From assembly GCA_011634665.1 (NCBI GenBank), contig WAEK01000007.1:203501-267500 (forward strand): DNA of 64,000 bases, written 5' to 3'. The DNA comes from Mortierella sp. BCC40632 (Eukaryota > Mortierellomycota > Mortierellomycetes > Mortierellales > Mortierellaceae). Position numbers and translations under genes: made by a program. Positions 35,092 to 46,950 of the stretch are shown here, one piece after another. Position 1 is the stretch's first letter. Each line of letters begins with the position of its first letter. Below the pieces are notes generated by a model that was given only the letters and a program-made list of their open reading frames with translations, ran no database searches and was not told the origin of the DNA.

Positions 35092-36194
35092 TCCCCTCTG
35101 CCTTCTCCTTTCCCCAAGCGGGATTTTTAGACCGGCTCTGATTTCACACTAATCTCTTTTTTTTTTTTTTTTTTTTTTTCTCTCTGCGTGTGTGTTGATT
35201 TCAGTGGCGGCAAGGACAGCTTTTTACAATTTGATGCAATGTGTTGCCAATGGCCATAATGTCGTTGCTCTGGCTAATCTCCGCCCACCCCCACAAGCAA
35301 ACAAAGGTATGCAAAAGGAAAGAGAGTAATATTAAGCTCTCACATCCATGGTGCTAAAAATATAAAAAAAAAAAAAAAAAAAAGGCATTTTAGCTCTAAT
35401 CGAACTCCCTTCTCCTAACAAACTCGCTACTCTTGCCATAGATGAGATTGACTCGTACATGTACCAGACTGTTGGGCATGATTTGATCCATCTTTACAAG
35501 GACTGTATGGACGTGCCACTCTACCGCCGAGAGATCATTGGAACGCCGATTCAGCAAGGCAATGACTATACAACTACAGACAAGGACGAGACTGAAGACC
35601 TCTTTGAACTCCTCCAACAAGTCAAAGAAGCCCACCCGGATTTAGAGGCGGTTAGTGTCGGCGCCATCCTGTCTAGCTATCAACGTGTCCGTGTCGAGAA
35701 TGTGTAAGGGTTCTTCATGACTGACATGCACATGCTTTAACAAACATAACAAAAAAATAAGTCCGTGCGTTCTGATATTTGTAACAGTGGGGACTTGAAC
35801 GCTCAAAAGACTGTCTAAATTTCTATTACGGTGAATTCAGTTGCGGACGGCTTGGCCTAGTGGCACTTGCCTACCTGTGGCAAAGGAACCAAGAAGAACT
35901 ACTCTATGAAATGGCTCAAGCAGGAGTTAATGCCGTCCTAGTCAAGATTGCAGCCATTGGCTTGAAAAGACAGCATTTGGGTCAGTCTATCGGAGATATG
36001 TTTCCACACCTATGTAGAATGAACCAAGAATACGACCTTCACATTTGTGGCGAAGGGGGTGAATACGAGACCATCACCTTGGACTGTCCTCTCTTCAGGC
36101 GCCGGATTGTCGTGTAAGTCTGAGAACTCACGCTCGATCCAGATTGTCCACTCTGAGCACCGGAACTCTTTTTGAGAACTAACGATGGGATGAG

Positions 36195-36240
<46 letters not shown>

Positions 36241-38293
36241 GACGAATCAGAGATTGTGATTCACTCGGACGACCATTTTGCTCAAGTGGCATACTTGCGG
36301 TTCAAGCAATTGCATCTAGAAGAAAAGCCTGAAGATGAGCTGGATCCCGACTGGATTACCAATATGAACTTGAACCCTGTTTGGGATGCTGATTCAATCA
36401 TGCAACCGGTCGAAGAGATCGTGCAATCTAGACAGAGGGCGGGATCACACGAGACAAAGAGAGAACTTCTCAATATCTCCAAACCCCCAGGATCAACACC
36501 AGCCGACAATGCCTCCGCTCTTGAGATTCATTTGTCAAAGTTTGAGGCTCACCAAAGTAGTGTTGTCTGTGCTGTCGGAGGAACGACCGCTTATGACTTT
36601 GACGGTCAAAGGGATAGCAAACATATCAGTATCGCTGATGAAACACAGACATGTCTCTTGAATGTCCAAGGTATTGTAGATGACTTGATTTCAGGAGCAC
36701 GTCTAATGTTTGTATCAACAGCTCTAGTTCTCTGGAATTTGGTGCTATAGGCCTCTGACTCGGGATATTCCTTCTTCAAAACAGCAAAGTTGGAAATGTT
36801 AGGACTTTCATGGACCGAAGTCGTTTTTATGCAAGTCTTTGTCTCCAATATGTCCGATTTTGGTGTTGTGAATGGGGCATACAAGAACTTTTTTGGGATC
36901 AACCCTCCTCCAAGGGCCTGTGTGGGAGCTGATCTTGTCGAGCCCTGCAGAATCCAAGTCAGCTGTCTAGCGATCCGCAAGGAGGCGACAGTTCCCAAAC
37001 CGCGTCAGACTTTGCATGTTCAGGGCATGTCTTATTGGGCTCCTGCCAATATCGGGCCCTATTCCCAAGCGACAGAGGTATAATACCGATACAGCACTAT
37101 TTGATAATCTGTCTTACAATGGAGAGTGTCATTAACTTTGACGTCCTTTCCTTTATTGATAAAATAGCAAGCCTACCATTCATTTATTGCGGGGCAAATT
37201 GGCATGATACCGTCCACCCTTAACATTCCACAGCCCCCGTCGTTGGCCAAGGAGTCTGCTTGGTCGCTTCGAAATCTTTTACAAATTGCTTCAATACGAC
37301 AGAGCGACCTTATCAACAGGACAGCGCTCTGTATTGCTTATGTGAATAGTCCTGACCATTTCGTACCAGTTAAGGCGGCATGGAACCATATTGCAAACAA
37401 GGTATTTGTCGAGCATGATTTTATTATTGTAGAGTAGAGAGAACGCTGGAGCTGCAGGCACTGATACCTAATTTCCTCCTACCCAGAAAACACCTGCACC
37501 TGTGTTAGCGATCTGTGTACCATCGTTGCCCAAGGGTGCTCAGGTCGAGTGGCAGGCGCTTCTGCATCATGGAAAGGTGTATGCCGACAGATCCCAGGGC
37601 ACAGGGGGTCAAGATGGATACGACACGGATGATGACGATCAGTACCAGCTTGAGAAGCGAGCACTCCAGCCCTCAGCCATGTCATTACTCCATGAACAGG
37701 CACCTCTTGAACATGTTTATGATCCAGAGCATTCGTGTGCCACCAACACTGCTAATCCTGTCCGTTGGAAAACGAGGACCGATTCGTGGTTCCTCTCACC
37801 CTTGCTCTCTGCGCTTTCCGTGTTGCACTTGGACAATGACTTGGACCAGGCTACTGCTTTAGCATCATTGCTTTCGTCTCTTCATGTCACAAAGGATGAC
37901 TGTGATCAGGGACAGGATCAGGGACTTTTGAAAGGTGGATTGCCGAGGGATTCTACTATTAGAGACATGGCAGCAATGATGGTCCAGGCCATGGATCGGA
38001 TATTGGACCATCATGGTGTCCGCGAGAAGGGACCAGGGGTTGCAGGCTGGTCCGATGTTGTGGCAATGACGCTTTACTATGATGAAGGGTTCCTGGATAC
38101 GTTGGACGGAGTTTCGGTGTTAAAGACGACGTTTGAGCTACTCTTGAGTGGTATCGTGCGTGGTTGCATGAAGAGCCTGAACATTGCAATGACCTATGTG
38201 CCAGTTCAAGCTATTGCTGACGGTGGGCTGTTGGCATTGACAATGCATGCCGTCGGCGTGATGCCCACGGTTCCTGGTCTCCTTCAATCCTAA
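34975..38293 (+). CDS. DPH6: Diphthine-ammonia ligase, frameshifted in exon 2
   Basis: Catalyses the last step of diphthamide synthesis on elongation factor 2, ATP-dependent amidation of diphthine. Exons: 34975-34997, 35205-35306, 35442-35703, 35841-36113, 36240-36670, 36785-37077, 37168-37401, 37487-38293, all GT-AG. Exon 1 'MRVVGLIS' joins to the PP-loop 'GGKDS', but exon 2 has one T too many (run of five at 35221-35225): the correct frame for 'FYNLMQCVANGHNVVALANL' is shifted by one base. Every later exon is in frame with that second part. Downstream are the 'GAILSSYQRVRVENVCGRLGL' region (exons 3-4), 'GEGGEYETITLDCPLF', and two RidA/YjgF-like domains typical of fungal Dph6 ('YWAPANIGPYSQATE'). 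About 807 residues if the extra base is ignored. Either a sequence error or a true inactivation. Confidence 0.88.
36197..36237 (+). repeat. T41 homopolymer forming the acceptor tract of DPH6 intron 4
   Basis: Forty-one T on the sense strand run directly into the AG of the acceptor at 36238-36239. Related runs sit in intron 1 (A31 at 35058-35088 and T23 at 35157-35179). Confidence 0.9.
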
Positions 38294-38307
38294 CTTTAAC
38301 CGAGCAG

Positions 38308-38369
38308 AATAAAAATAACCATTCTCCTCCTCTTTCCCTCTTTGATTTATGTTAACTATGGTGTTTATT
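38308..38369. terminator. Facing poly(A) signals of DPH6 and OHCU decarboxylase
   Basis: AATAAA on the plus strand at 38308-38313 serves DPH6 (stop at 38293), and its complement TTTATT at 38364-38369 serves the minus-strand gene (stop at 38405). The two genes are only 111 bases apart tail to tail, so their 3' ends probably overlap. Confidence 0.55.
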
Positions 38370-38404
38370 TAATGTTATACAATCTCGTCCTTGTTTGTAT
38401 TCTT

Positions 38405-38980
38405 CTAAGCAACATTGAGCTTCTTGAGGCGGTCGCGGGCAATGTGGATCATGTCCGTCATGGCAATGGTCATCTCCTCCTCACGGATACCGTTCTTGAT
38501 TCTATCCTCCATGACAGGAATAATAGCACTTCGGGGACGACCGTTGACAAAGACAACAAACTTGAAACCGAATTTGTCCTCGTATTCCTGGTTGAGGCGC
38601 TTGAGGGTGGCCTGGGTGACCTCGTCATCCTGCGAAGGGGTTGATGTGGCCTCGACCTTCTTGGCGGCATCCTCGGGAGTGTAGCCTTGTTCGATCAAGG
38701 ACAAAGCCGAGAGGTTGGCCTTGGCAGCACCAATTCGGGGGTGAGCATTGACGACCTCGATCCGCTCCTCAAGGGTGAGCGAGGCAGGATTGGAGAGGAA
38801 GGCCTCGGTTTCGTCGATAAGAGCAGAGTAGTTGGCAAAGGGTCGCTTGGCGTAGAGGTGGTTGACGATTGGTGGAGCGGGCTCAAAGAGAAGAGTGACC
38901 GCGGTCGCAAAGTCCTTGACAGTGGCCTCCGTGTTGATGAATTCGATGGATGGTAATGTGGGAGGAGCTTGGTGGGCCAT
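38405..38980 (-). CDS. OHCU decarboxylase (uric acid degradation)
   Basis: Converts 2-oxo-4-hydroxy-4-carboxy-5-ureidoimidazoline to S-allantoin, the last step of the urate oxidase route of purine breakdown. A single exon of 191 residues, near family length. The catalytic His is in 'NAHPRIGA' (His80), followed by the conserved Glu-Gln pair ('SLIEQGY'), and the C-terminal block 'YEDKFGFKFVVFVNGRP' with 'EDRIKN' and 'DRLKKL' matches the substrate-binding end. No peroxisomal targeting tripeptide is seen (ends Asn-Val-Ala), so it is probably cytosolic. A TATA box lies about 90 bases upstream at 39066-39072. No other ureide-pathway gene is adjacent. Confidence 0.92.
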   Translation of the reverse strand: MAHQAPPTLPSIEFINTEATVKDFATAVTLLFEPAPPIVNHLYAKRPFANYSALIDETEAFLSNPASLTLEERIEVVNAHPRIGAAKANLSALSLIEQGYTPEDAAKKVEATSTPSQDDEVTQATLKRLNQEYEDKFGFKFVVFVNGRPRSAIIPVMEDRIKNGIREEEMTIAMTDMIHIARDRLKKLNVA

Positions 38981-39065
38981 GGCGATGAATCTTGTGTTAG
39001 GATGTGGATTGAGCGAGTCGTGGGAGAAATGAAAAGATGCAAGGGAATGGATGAAAAGGAGGTGC

Positions 39066-39072
39066 TTTTATA
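39066..39072 (-). promoter_or_regulatory. TATA box of OHCU decarboxylase gene
   Basis: TATAAAA on the minus strand, 86 bases upstream of the start codon. The interval 38981-39639 is the shared divergent promoter with the Tubby gene. Confidence 0.6.
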
Positions 39073-39639
39073 CCTAAAAATGCGAATGCCCTCAATGAAC
39101 GAACTGTTCGGGGACTATCGCACCCTAACCTCCTCCCGACCGACCCAAGTGGGTTCAAGGCCCAGATCAGGCGCGAACAAAAAAAAAAAAAAGAAAAAGA
39201 ATAAAAACGCGGGGAAAAAAAAGTGGGATCCGTCCCTGTCCGACAAGCAAGTAGTATTTTCCGTCGCGCCCCCTTTCCGCCGATAGTAGTGTTGCCCCGT
39301 TGCGCCCCAACTATCCACCTCTCACCTCAAGACCAGAGAAACGCGGGCGTGCAGGGACCACTCGTCAATCTCCCACGCGATGGGCACACTGTCATAGTCA
39401 GCAGGAGACTTGATTTCAAGTGTGGTCAGCACCGACCTCCCTCTCTAATTGCACGCGGCAGCTGAGTTAGACTCTGCCGTTTGTCTCCTTTTTCCGTTCT
39501 CTCCTCGTCCCTCTCCCCTTTGCGCATTCGTCACATCCCTTCCCACTTTGCATCTCTTTTCTCTGTGCTATACTCATTTTCGTCCGCACTCCTGCTGCGA
39601 TCCGATCCTCATCCCATTCCTCCTCTCTACCTCCTCAGT

Positions 39640-41721
39640 ATGAGTCATTTCCCCGCACATGCTTCCTCGTCCTCCAAAGGTGCCGCGAATTCACACTCCA
39701 TTCGTCGGCCATTGGCCGACGAGTGGCCTTCAACAACAACGACTTCTCATGGACTAGTGTCAGGAACAAGCCTGACAGGACAGGGCTCTGGACAGAGACA
39801 AACAAACGGGCACCCTGGATTGTACTCCGGACCTGGACGCTCCAATACAGGCCCAGGCTTCAGTAGCCGAGCCAATACTACCAGCCAAGGCGAAAATGAT
39901 CAGGACGATGACAATGATGACGAGGAAGAAGAGGAAGGTGATGCCATTGAGGACTTTCAGGTCAATGCTACAGGGTTAGTCTATGGTGACAGTCAGAATA
40001 GGACCTCGTATCACCAAGGGCCCGGATCTTCGCCATCCTCAACAGGTGAAGACTCTTTGGTATCCTTGTCGGAAGCTCTTATTCAACCCATGCCTTCGCC
40101 ATTGCCCGAGCCGTATATCATCAGCCAACCCACTACACTCAACACACCTCCGTTCAGTTTTGGTTCGCTGCTTGACCGACTCTCGCCGAGGGTCATCCAC
40201 GAAACCGTCATGTCGTAAGTTGAACCAAGGTGCTTCGACCGAATGGAGGCGATGCATTGGACGAGAAGAAGAAAAGTGAGCGTGAGCAAAAGAATCTTTT
40301 CTTGGAAGAAAAGAGCTTTTTATCTTTCTTTCATTTGTTGAGCCCTCTTTTTACTTCTTTGTCTACTGCCAGGCCTGTTCCTCAAGGCAAAAAATTTTTG
40401 TGCTGGATCCATCGCAAGAACGTTGGCATGGACAAACGCATGTACCCCACGTATGAACTTTATCTCGAAGACCCACGAGCCTCCTCCACAAACGATGGCA
40501 TCTTTTTGCTCCGTGCAACCAAAAAGAAGCGGAGTCGTGGTAGTTATTACGCAATCACAAGCGATCCGAACCAACAGACCGATTATGATACCAAGGCAAC
40601 CGACGACAACTTTGGTGTATTGGGCAAGCTGCGATCTAACTTTCTGGGAACAGCTTTTCATGTCTATTCAAATGGTCGAAACCCATTCTCAACCTCCAAC
40701 ATCAACACTTCCTCGAACACTCATCAAGGCTCCTCTTCATCTGCAGTGGATTATCCGGCAGGATCCCTATCAGCTGCGACTTCTGATGCTTGTGAGGAGA
40801 ACAATGGGCGGGCGTATAGTGCAGGAACCGTACCACAGCAACAACCTCTGACACAAAATCCATCCGGCCCTGACCGTGAAAAACGTAAAAAGAAGGAAAA
40901 CAAAAACAAGCACTTGCCTGTGCGACAAGAACTCGGAGCTGTCATCTATGTGAGTACTCCATACTAGACCATGCCCCAAAGACTGGGAGTAAGAGGACCT
41001 CTATGTGACGGTAGCTAACGCTGACTTTTTTTTTGAACAAACGCTGTAGAACCCGAATGTGCTTGGGCTCAAAGGTCCCAGAAAGATGACAATCCTGATG
41101 AATACAATGACTGCAGAAGGAGACCTTGTGGAACAAAGACCAACTCAATTCAAGGATACCTTGATCGGTCGAATGACCGAGAGCGATACATCTGATCTGT
41201 TAATCCTTCGAAACAAAAGTCCTCAATGGAACGATGGTGCGTATACAGGAACAACCTCTTTCTTGCCCGGGATAACTCTTGATTATACATATATAAGCTG
41301 TTGCGTCAAGTTGGTGCGAAAAGCTAATTTTTTTTTTTTTTTGGGGGGGGAACCTTTGGTACTAGACACAAGCTCGTTTGTGCTCAACTTTGGAGGGCGC
41401 GTCCAGTTAGCATCTGTCAAAAACTTTCAAATTGTTCATGACAATGACTGTAAGTGAATTCTCTCTTTCTCTATTCTTGTTTTCTCAGTCAGGCATAGGT
41501 TGGATCGGATATTAACAGAATGGGCGTAATCGGGGGAAACATGCGTGCGTACGTTGGGTGGTGGTGGTGGTGGGGCTTCGAAAATAGTGGACTATATTAT
41601 TATGCAGTTTGGTAGGACTAGCCAGGACAAGTTCACGATGGATTGTCAATACCCAATGACACCCTTCCAGGCATTCGCATTTGCGCTGACCAGTTTTGAT
41701 GCCAAGCTCGCATGCGAGTGA
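39640..41721 (+). CDS. Tubby-family protein
   Basis: Exons 39640-40214, 40373-40949, 41050-41236, 41366-41449 and 41588-41721 join in phase to 518 residues. Residues 1-190 are disordered with an acidic block ('[13 protein letters not shown]'). The Tub domain starts at about 192 ('[16 protein letters not shown]'), has the polybasic strand '[17 protein letters not shown]' corresponding to the phosphoinositide-binding site of mouse Tubby, a low-complexity insertion of about 90 residues, then the hallmark blocks '[10 protein letters not shown]', '[20 protein letters not shown]', 'IIMQFG' and the C-terminal '[17 protein letters not shown]'. Family role: PI(4,5)P2 binding at the plasma membrane, adaptor or transcription-linked functions in animals; fungal role unclear. 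The tail faces the TLDc gene. Confidence 0.93.
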
Positions 41722-42005
41722 GAACAATTGAAGTAAAGCAAGCAACACTTTTTTTTTTATCCGCACAAATGGATTTCATTGAGGCATAGCAGGGACCATT
41801 TTTCTTTTTAGTAGTTTGGCTGGGACAAAAAAAATCGGGAAAAAATACGTTAAAAAAAGAGTGAGAAAAAAAATGAAGCGGATCACTTCTCACTTTCAAT
41901 ATATGGTAAATTCATGTTCGGCTTCTATCCTTGTGAGCAGAGAAAAGTACTTTGTCTGATAGAAATCTTTTCTCCTAGAGTTCTCCTTCCCCTTATCCCT
42001 TGGGT
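41722..42005. other. Convergent 3' region of Tubby and TLDc genes
   Basis: Short interval, A/T-rich, with no gene. It contains T-runs and A-runs around 41750-41875. It should hold both 3' UTRs. Confidence 0.5.
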
Positions 42006-44240
42006 CTAATCGCTATCATACACATTCCCGGGAGATCGGACATCCTTGGAATACATCTTTCGATTGGCCATCTCAAGCAGCGCGACTGCATCTGGATGGG
42101 CATCCATAGCAGAGTGCTTTGGTATATCGTCTCTTTCTATTGCCGAAGGATGGATCTGCCACACTATTGGGATAAACACGAAAGAGTAGGGATAGATCCA
42201 TGTGAGTTCATGAGATGGTCATCGAATCAACATTGGTTGGACATTAGAGGAGGGGGGGGGATCACTCGAATCAAGAAAAGACGATCGGTACCTTCCATTT
42301 CGTCCAGCTTAAAGTTTTGCTGTTTCGAAAGTTGGGGTGACTGATAGGTAGAGCAGAGAGGTTCAGCAGCCGACTGACCACTCTGGAAATCGCTTGCCAA
42401 CCAGAGTCCGAAATACCGTAACTGTCCTCCAAAGCCCATCCCTATTCGACCATCGATTCCCTCTGTATCAGTATTTCATTCTCTGTTTGGTTGTTGACCA
42501 CTAAAAGACGATACACTACACACATACAAAAGAAAGTGCTAACTTACCGTTTGGAAGCGTTTTGGTGCCTGAATCAAGGTACTGAAAATTGTTGTTGATA
42601 CGACTGGGTCGATAGATCCTAAACTTTGGTCGGATCGAAAACAAGAAACCTCGGTCCGTTCCAAAGAATTTGGGACCTTGTTCCCAATCTTGATCTGCAT
42701 AAGCACCAAAGATATGCCCGTCCTCATCCTTCATCACCACCAAAGTTGGGCCCTGGTAACACACCTTTTGGAGAAGAGTCGAGAAGGAGGCTCCTGAAGT
42801 CTTGGATGAGAATAAGAGTCGGAACGGTGGAATCCGTTGAGCTTCGCCTCCTACCAAGGGGTTACCATTGGCATCATACATGACCTCAGTACTTGGTGAT
42901 TTTTTCCCTCCTCCTCCGCCACCACCACTACCTCCTCCATTCCCACTTCCAAATCCATTGAGAGACCCTGTTGACCCATGCCCATAGTTAGATGTCGGCA
43001 ATGCATACCGGAGCTGAAAGAGATCCGCCACTGTCAAAAGTCGCGAGAAGTGAGGTGCTAGGTCAATACCTCCTTTGATCCTCGGCGCAATAAAGTTCTT
43101 CTGACTCAATTTGTTTTCTTGCTCGATCGGCAACTGAATCCTCTTTCTTGATCCCTTTGTCTCTGGTGCAGCACCGCTTTCACTCGAATGGATCGTAGGG
43201 GGTCGTAAAAAGAGATTTTGGATCAAGATTGTAAACAAAATCTGGTATTCCACCGTGTTCTGATACCAATTCAGGAATGCAGATCGACTCAACTCTCGAA
43301 CAGTTGCTGATCCCACCTGTCTTTGTGTTGCAGCTGCAAGCCATTCCTGAGCTTCGGGACTCCAGGCATCTCCTTTCCCGTCCTCAGCGGTCGGTGCTGC
43401 TGATTTTTTTGAGTCTCCAAATAAATCCAGATCAAGATCCATCTCGGTCGAGCTTGACCCTGATTTTCGATCAAGATGTCGAGTCAACAAAAACTCGGTC
43501 GTGGCCACTGTCGAATCCTCTGGTTCAATATCCTTCCAAGATTGAACTTCTCCTGCTAACCAAAAGACCATGACAGCTCGAGTCACATAATTGACAAAGC
43601 TTTCGAGAGATTGACAATGTGTTTGAAGCATAAAGCTGAGACTGGCTTGCTCTTCAATACTTGTTTTGGACAATCGGTGAATGGTCATGACCCATCCATA
43701 CTTCGAGATACGAGAGGAAGAGTCCACCGAGGTTGACCGGGTCATGACGCTTCGACGACGTCGCTGCTGTTGTTGCTGTTGTTGTTGTTGAATATGAGAT
43801 TGTGGAGTATCTTTGAGATTTGCGTTCGCTCCTGATCCTTGAGATTTGTCTTCACCTGGTTGATGGATTGTCGAATGAAGCTGCATCGTCACGCGGAAGC
43901 AGGTGAGCAACGGTGGAGGCAAGTATTGACCAAAGTAGGCGTCAAAATACTCTGGGTCGATTTCATCCGCAACCTCCTCCTTGTTTGAACCATGTCTTTT
44001 TTGTGAAGCCTCGGCTTCATGGGTCGTATGGGGAGTGCCGCCCTTGCAGAGTTGATCAAACAGTCGAAGGAGATGGACACGTTCCTGTTCAGGAAAGTCA
44101 GCCAGACAAGACTCGATAGCCGTATCTTGCTTGCTTGTCTGAGACCCTACAAGAGAAATGACAGTTTAGCGAGAAGGAAGGAATGAGGCGTTCCTGTCCG
44201 ACACAGCATGAGTCGCAGACTTTTAGTTTTTGTTACCCAT
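42006..44240 (-). CDS. TLDc-domain protein, MEAK7-like, with N-myristoylation signal
   Basis: Minus-strand exons 44237-44240, 42548-44146, 42292-42462 and 42006-42163 join in phase to 643 residues. The first exon is only ATG plus one base; splicing creates 'MGSQTSK', a good N-myristoylation sequence (Gly2, Ser/Thr near position 6), as in animal MEAK7. Residues 30-75 hold an EF-hand-like or helical start ('DEIDPEYFDAYFGQYLPPPL'), a Gln run and Arg cluster occur near 115-125, a Gly run near 400. The TLDc domain covers about 435-595: 'RLLFSSKTSGASFSTLLQKV', 'GPTLVVMKDEDGHIFGAYAD', 'GMGFGGQLRYFGLWLASDF' and 'FKLDEME' with 'VWQI'. Known members sit on lysosomal membranes (MEAK7) or bind V-ATPase (Oxr1); the fungal function is inferred only from family. 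Confidence 0.85.
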
Positions 44241-44324
44241 GGTATGCAGTGGGAGTGAGGTTGGACGATGCGTTACAGTGCAATGAGATGTTGAAAGAGA
44301 AAGAAAGAAAGAAAGAAGGTGCGC

Positions 44325-44364
<40 letters not shown>

Positions 44365-44477
44365 AAGGTATGAGGGTGAGAAGGGGAAATGGAGAGGAAT
44401 GACAGAATGACTCCTCTTTAACACAAAATCCATTTTCATCTCTCACCCCTCTCTTTCCTTCCTTCCACACTCCCTTC

Positions 44478-44508
<31 letters not shown>

Positions 44509-45403
44509 TCATTCCTTTCACTCCTCTCCCATTCCATGCATCATCATGCCCCCTTCTCCCATTCCAAGATGAAAGGGTCAATCAAGAGACCTCTTCTCAA
44601 CTCTGGTCACTTTAATGGTTGTTGGCCTCCTAACCTTTGCCTTGTCTGCTTTGCTCAACCAGAGAATGCTCCCATTACTCTTGCAATTGGTAGGAGCAAG
44701 TCCACCCTCTCATTCCCACAGCCATGAATAGGCAGGGCTCGGAGGCATGTTGGAATGAAGAAGAATGAAGAGGAATGACACGGGCGAATGGATGGTGAGG
44801 AAAGGGGGAGAAGAGACTCTACACAAGTAGCCCCATGCAGGGACTAGCTTACGAGCAAATAGGGGGGAGGAGGGTAGTATAGAAAGGAATACTTTAGCTA
44901 GATCAGCCTTGTTGACTTATGGCCTATTATCCGACAAGTCATGAGACCCCATTTGATCCGCCTTGCAAGCCTTCTCGCACATGCTCTCAGGGATCCATCC
45001 TGGTTCCAGTTCAGTGATATCCAAACGATTATCCGATTGAGAGTAGTTTGTTTTATTCCAGATTTCTAGGTACCGAATAAAAGAATGAGAAAGAAAGATG
45101 TGCAACCAGGGTTCCTACCTTGTCAGATAATACACTATATGCAGGCCTTTCGGTCATGCTTGCCAATAAGTTATAGTAAGTTAGTGGCAAAGGCCAAGCG
45201 AGTGAGGGAGTGGGGGCTACATAACGAATGAACTCCAGATGTATTCGATCAATTAAGGACGATGCTAAGTCTTGCTTGAAGTCGGTATTCTGGGATAAGC
45301 GCAACACCCGACTATCTAGGACAAGAAAATGTGGCACTCTACACAAACCAGACTGCAATATCCTCCGACTGGCAATCATTTTTATGCTCATTTTCTCTCT
45401 TTT

Positions 45404-45440
<37 letters not shown>

Positions 45441-46950
45441 GCATAGATCTATTGTCCAGGAACGTGTATTGGTGATCTGCAATTTCATATCTGTGGCCAT
45501 TTCCTTAATCTCTGCTTCGTGCTCCCACACAGTTTCTACGAAAAAAAAAAAAAAAATGTCAGACAGGACTATTTTACCGAACGAGTATATTTCGTAAAGA
45601 AAGGAATTGTGTAAGAGTCCCTGTTGACTGTGTGTACGACCGGATTTACCTCTACCAGTCCAGTTAAGCTCTCGACTTCAGTCTTTTCGATCGGGATATT
45701 TTTGCAACTTTGACGCGATAACCTCAATAACTAAGGCTTGACAAGACACGCTCATTTTTGCTTCCAGGACAAAAGGCACTATGGCGGTGATCGCGTGTTT
45801 GTATTGGTATCGAGACTGCCGAGAGAGCAATATCCAAAAAGCGAATGTCGAACCTCTAGCCTCCTATACGTCAGCAAGATATACATATTCTCTACAGCAA
45901 TGGATAGCCAAAGACCGGGTAGTCATTTGGTCTTTAGTGAAGATAGGGAAAAGGGCGGATCAGAGTACGTTTTTAGGTAGGGTAGAATTCAAGGCATTGC
46001 ACCGGTTCCCAAGGGAGTTCCACAGATCCATTTGAGACTCACAACACATTCGTGTGGCAAATCTATAGACTTGAATGTGATGGACGTGACCTCTGCTGGG
46101 AGGATCAACGTTTCAACACTTCTATCTTGGCACATGTTCGATAGTTATGGAGAAGATATCTATCACGGGATGTTGGAAGAAGGCCCATCCGAGCCCAAGT
46201 CAGTAGGTAAAATGATTCTTCTGTCAGGATATTAAAAATATGAACGGCGCAAGTGTTGACAGGGGAGTCGCATAGGGTTAATGTTTGGTGGGGAGTGGCG
46301 GAAATGCTTTAATGCGGACTTCAAATAGAGTAGCAAACATTGATGCTGTGCTCCTCTGATTGGGAAAGTGGTCCAAAAGTAGGCTCGCAGGGCTTGGGAA
46401 GTTTGTCCCTTTTAACCGAACGCTAGACAAAAATGCCTCCTTCTCTATGCCCAGATGAGAGAAGTTACACATATATTCAAGCCAACTTCAGATCCAAGTG
46501 CGGCCAGTGTTTGGTTTACCAGCCGTTGATTAACCGATGTCCTGTTCTTGGAAAATGATCCCGACCACTGCGCTGTTGTTGCTGCTCTCACTGTCACCAA
46601 TACTATCTCAAACGTAATCTAGCCGTTTTCCTCTTGTGCACTGCACTATTTCCTGGGCTGAAGTGGTTGTTGGTGTGAGGGTAGAGAATTTGGTTGCTCT
46701 CTCTTTCTTTTCTTGTGAGAGAACGTGACAGTAGAGATGTCGCACACAAAGGAAGTGGGGTCTCTCTCACCGCCAATCATTATTGTATATCATCCCACCC
46801 GTGCATTCATAATTCATGGTTTAGTCTCGTGCATTTTTATGTGCGTCTGCGCGTTGTGCGTGCATTCTTTTGCCTAGAAAACTATATACATTCGGACTGA
46901 CTTTCCTTCCCGGACGCGTAAATAGCTACTGGTATTGATTTTGGATCCAT
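44241..46950. other. 2.7-kb intergenic region rich in simple repeats
   Basis: Contains (GA)n at about 44328-44360, (CTTT)n at 44477-44511, T34 at 45406-45439 and an A-run at 45542-45556. Open frames at 45738-46235 have no recognisable features; a two-part frame around 45800-46200 with a possible splice was considered but not accepted. It must include the TLDc promoter and the SDR 3' UTR. Confidence 0.5.
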
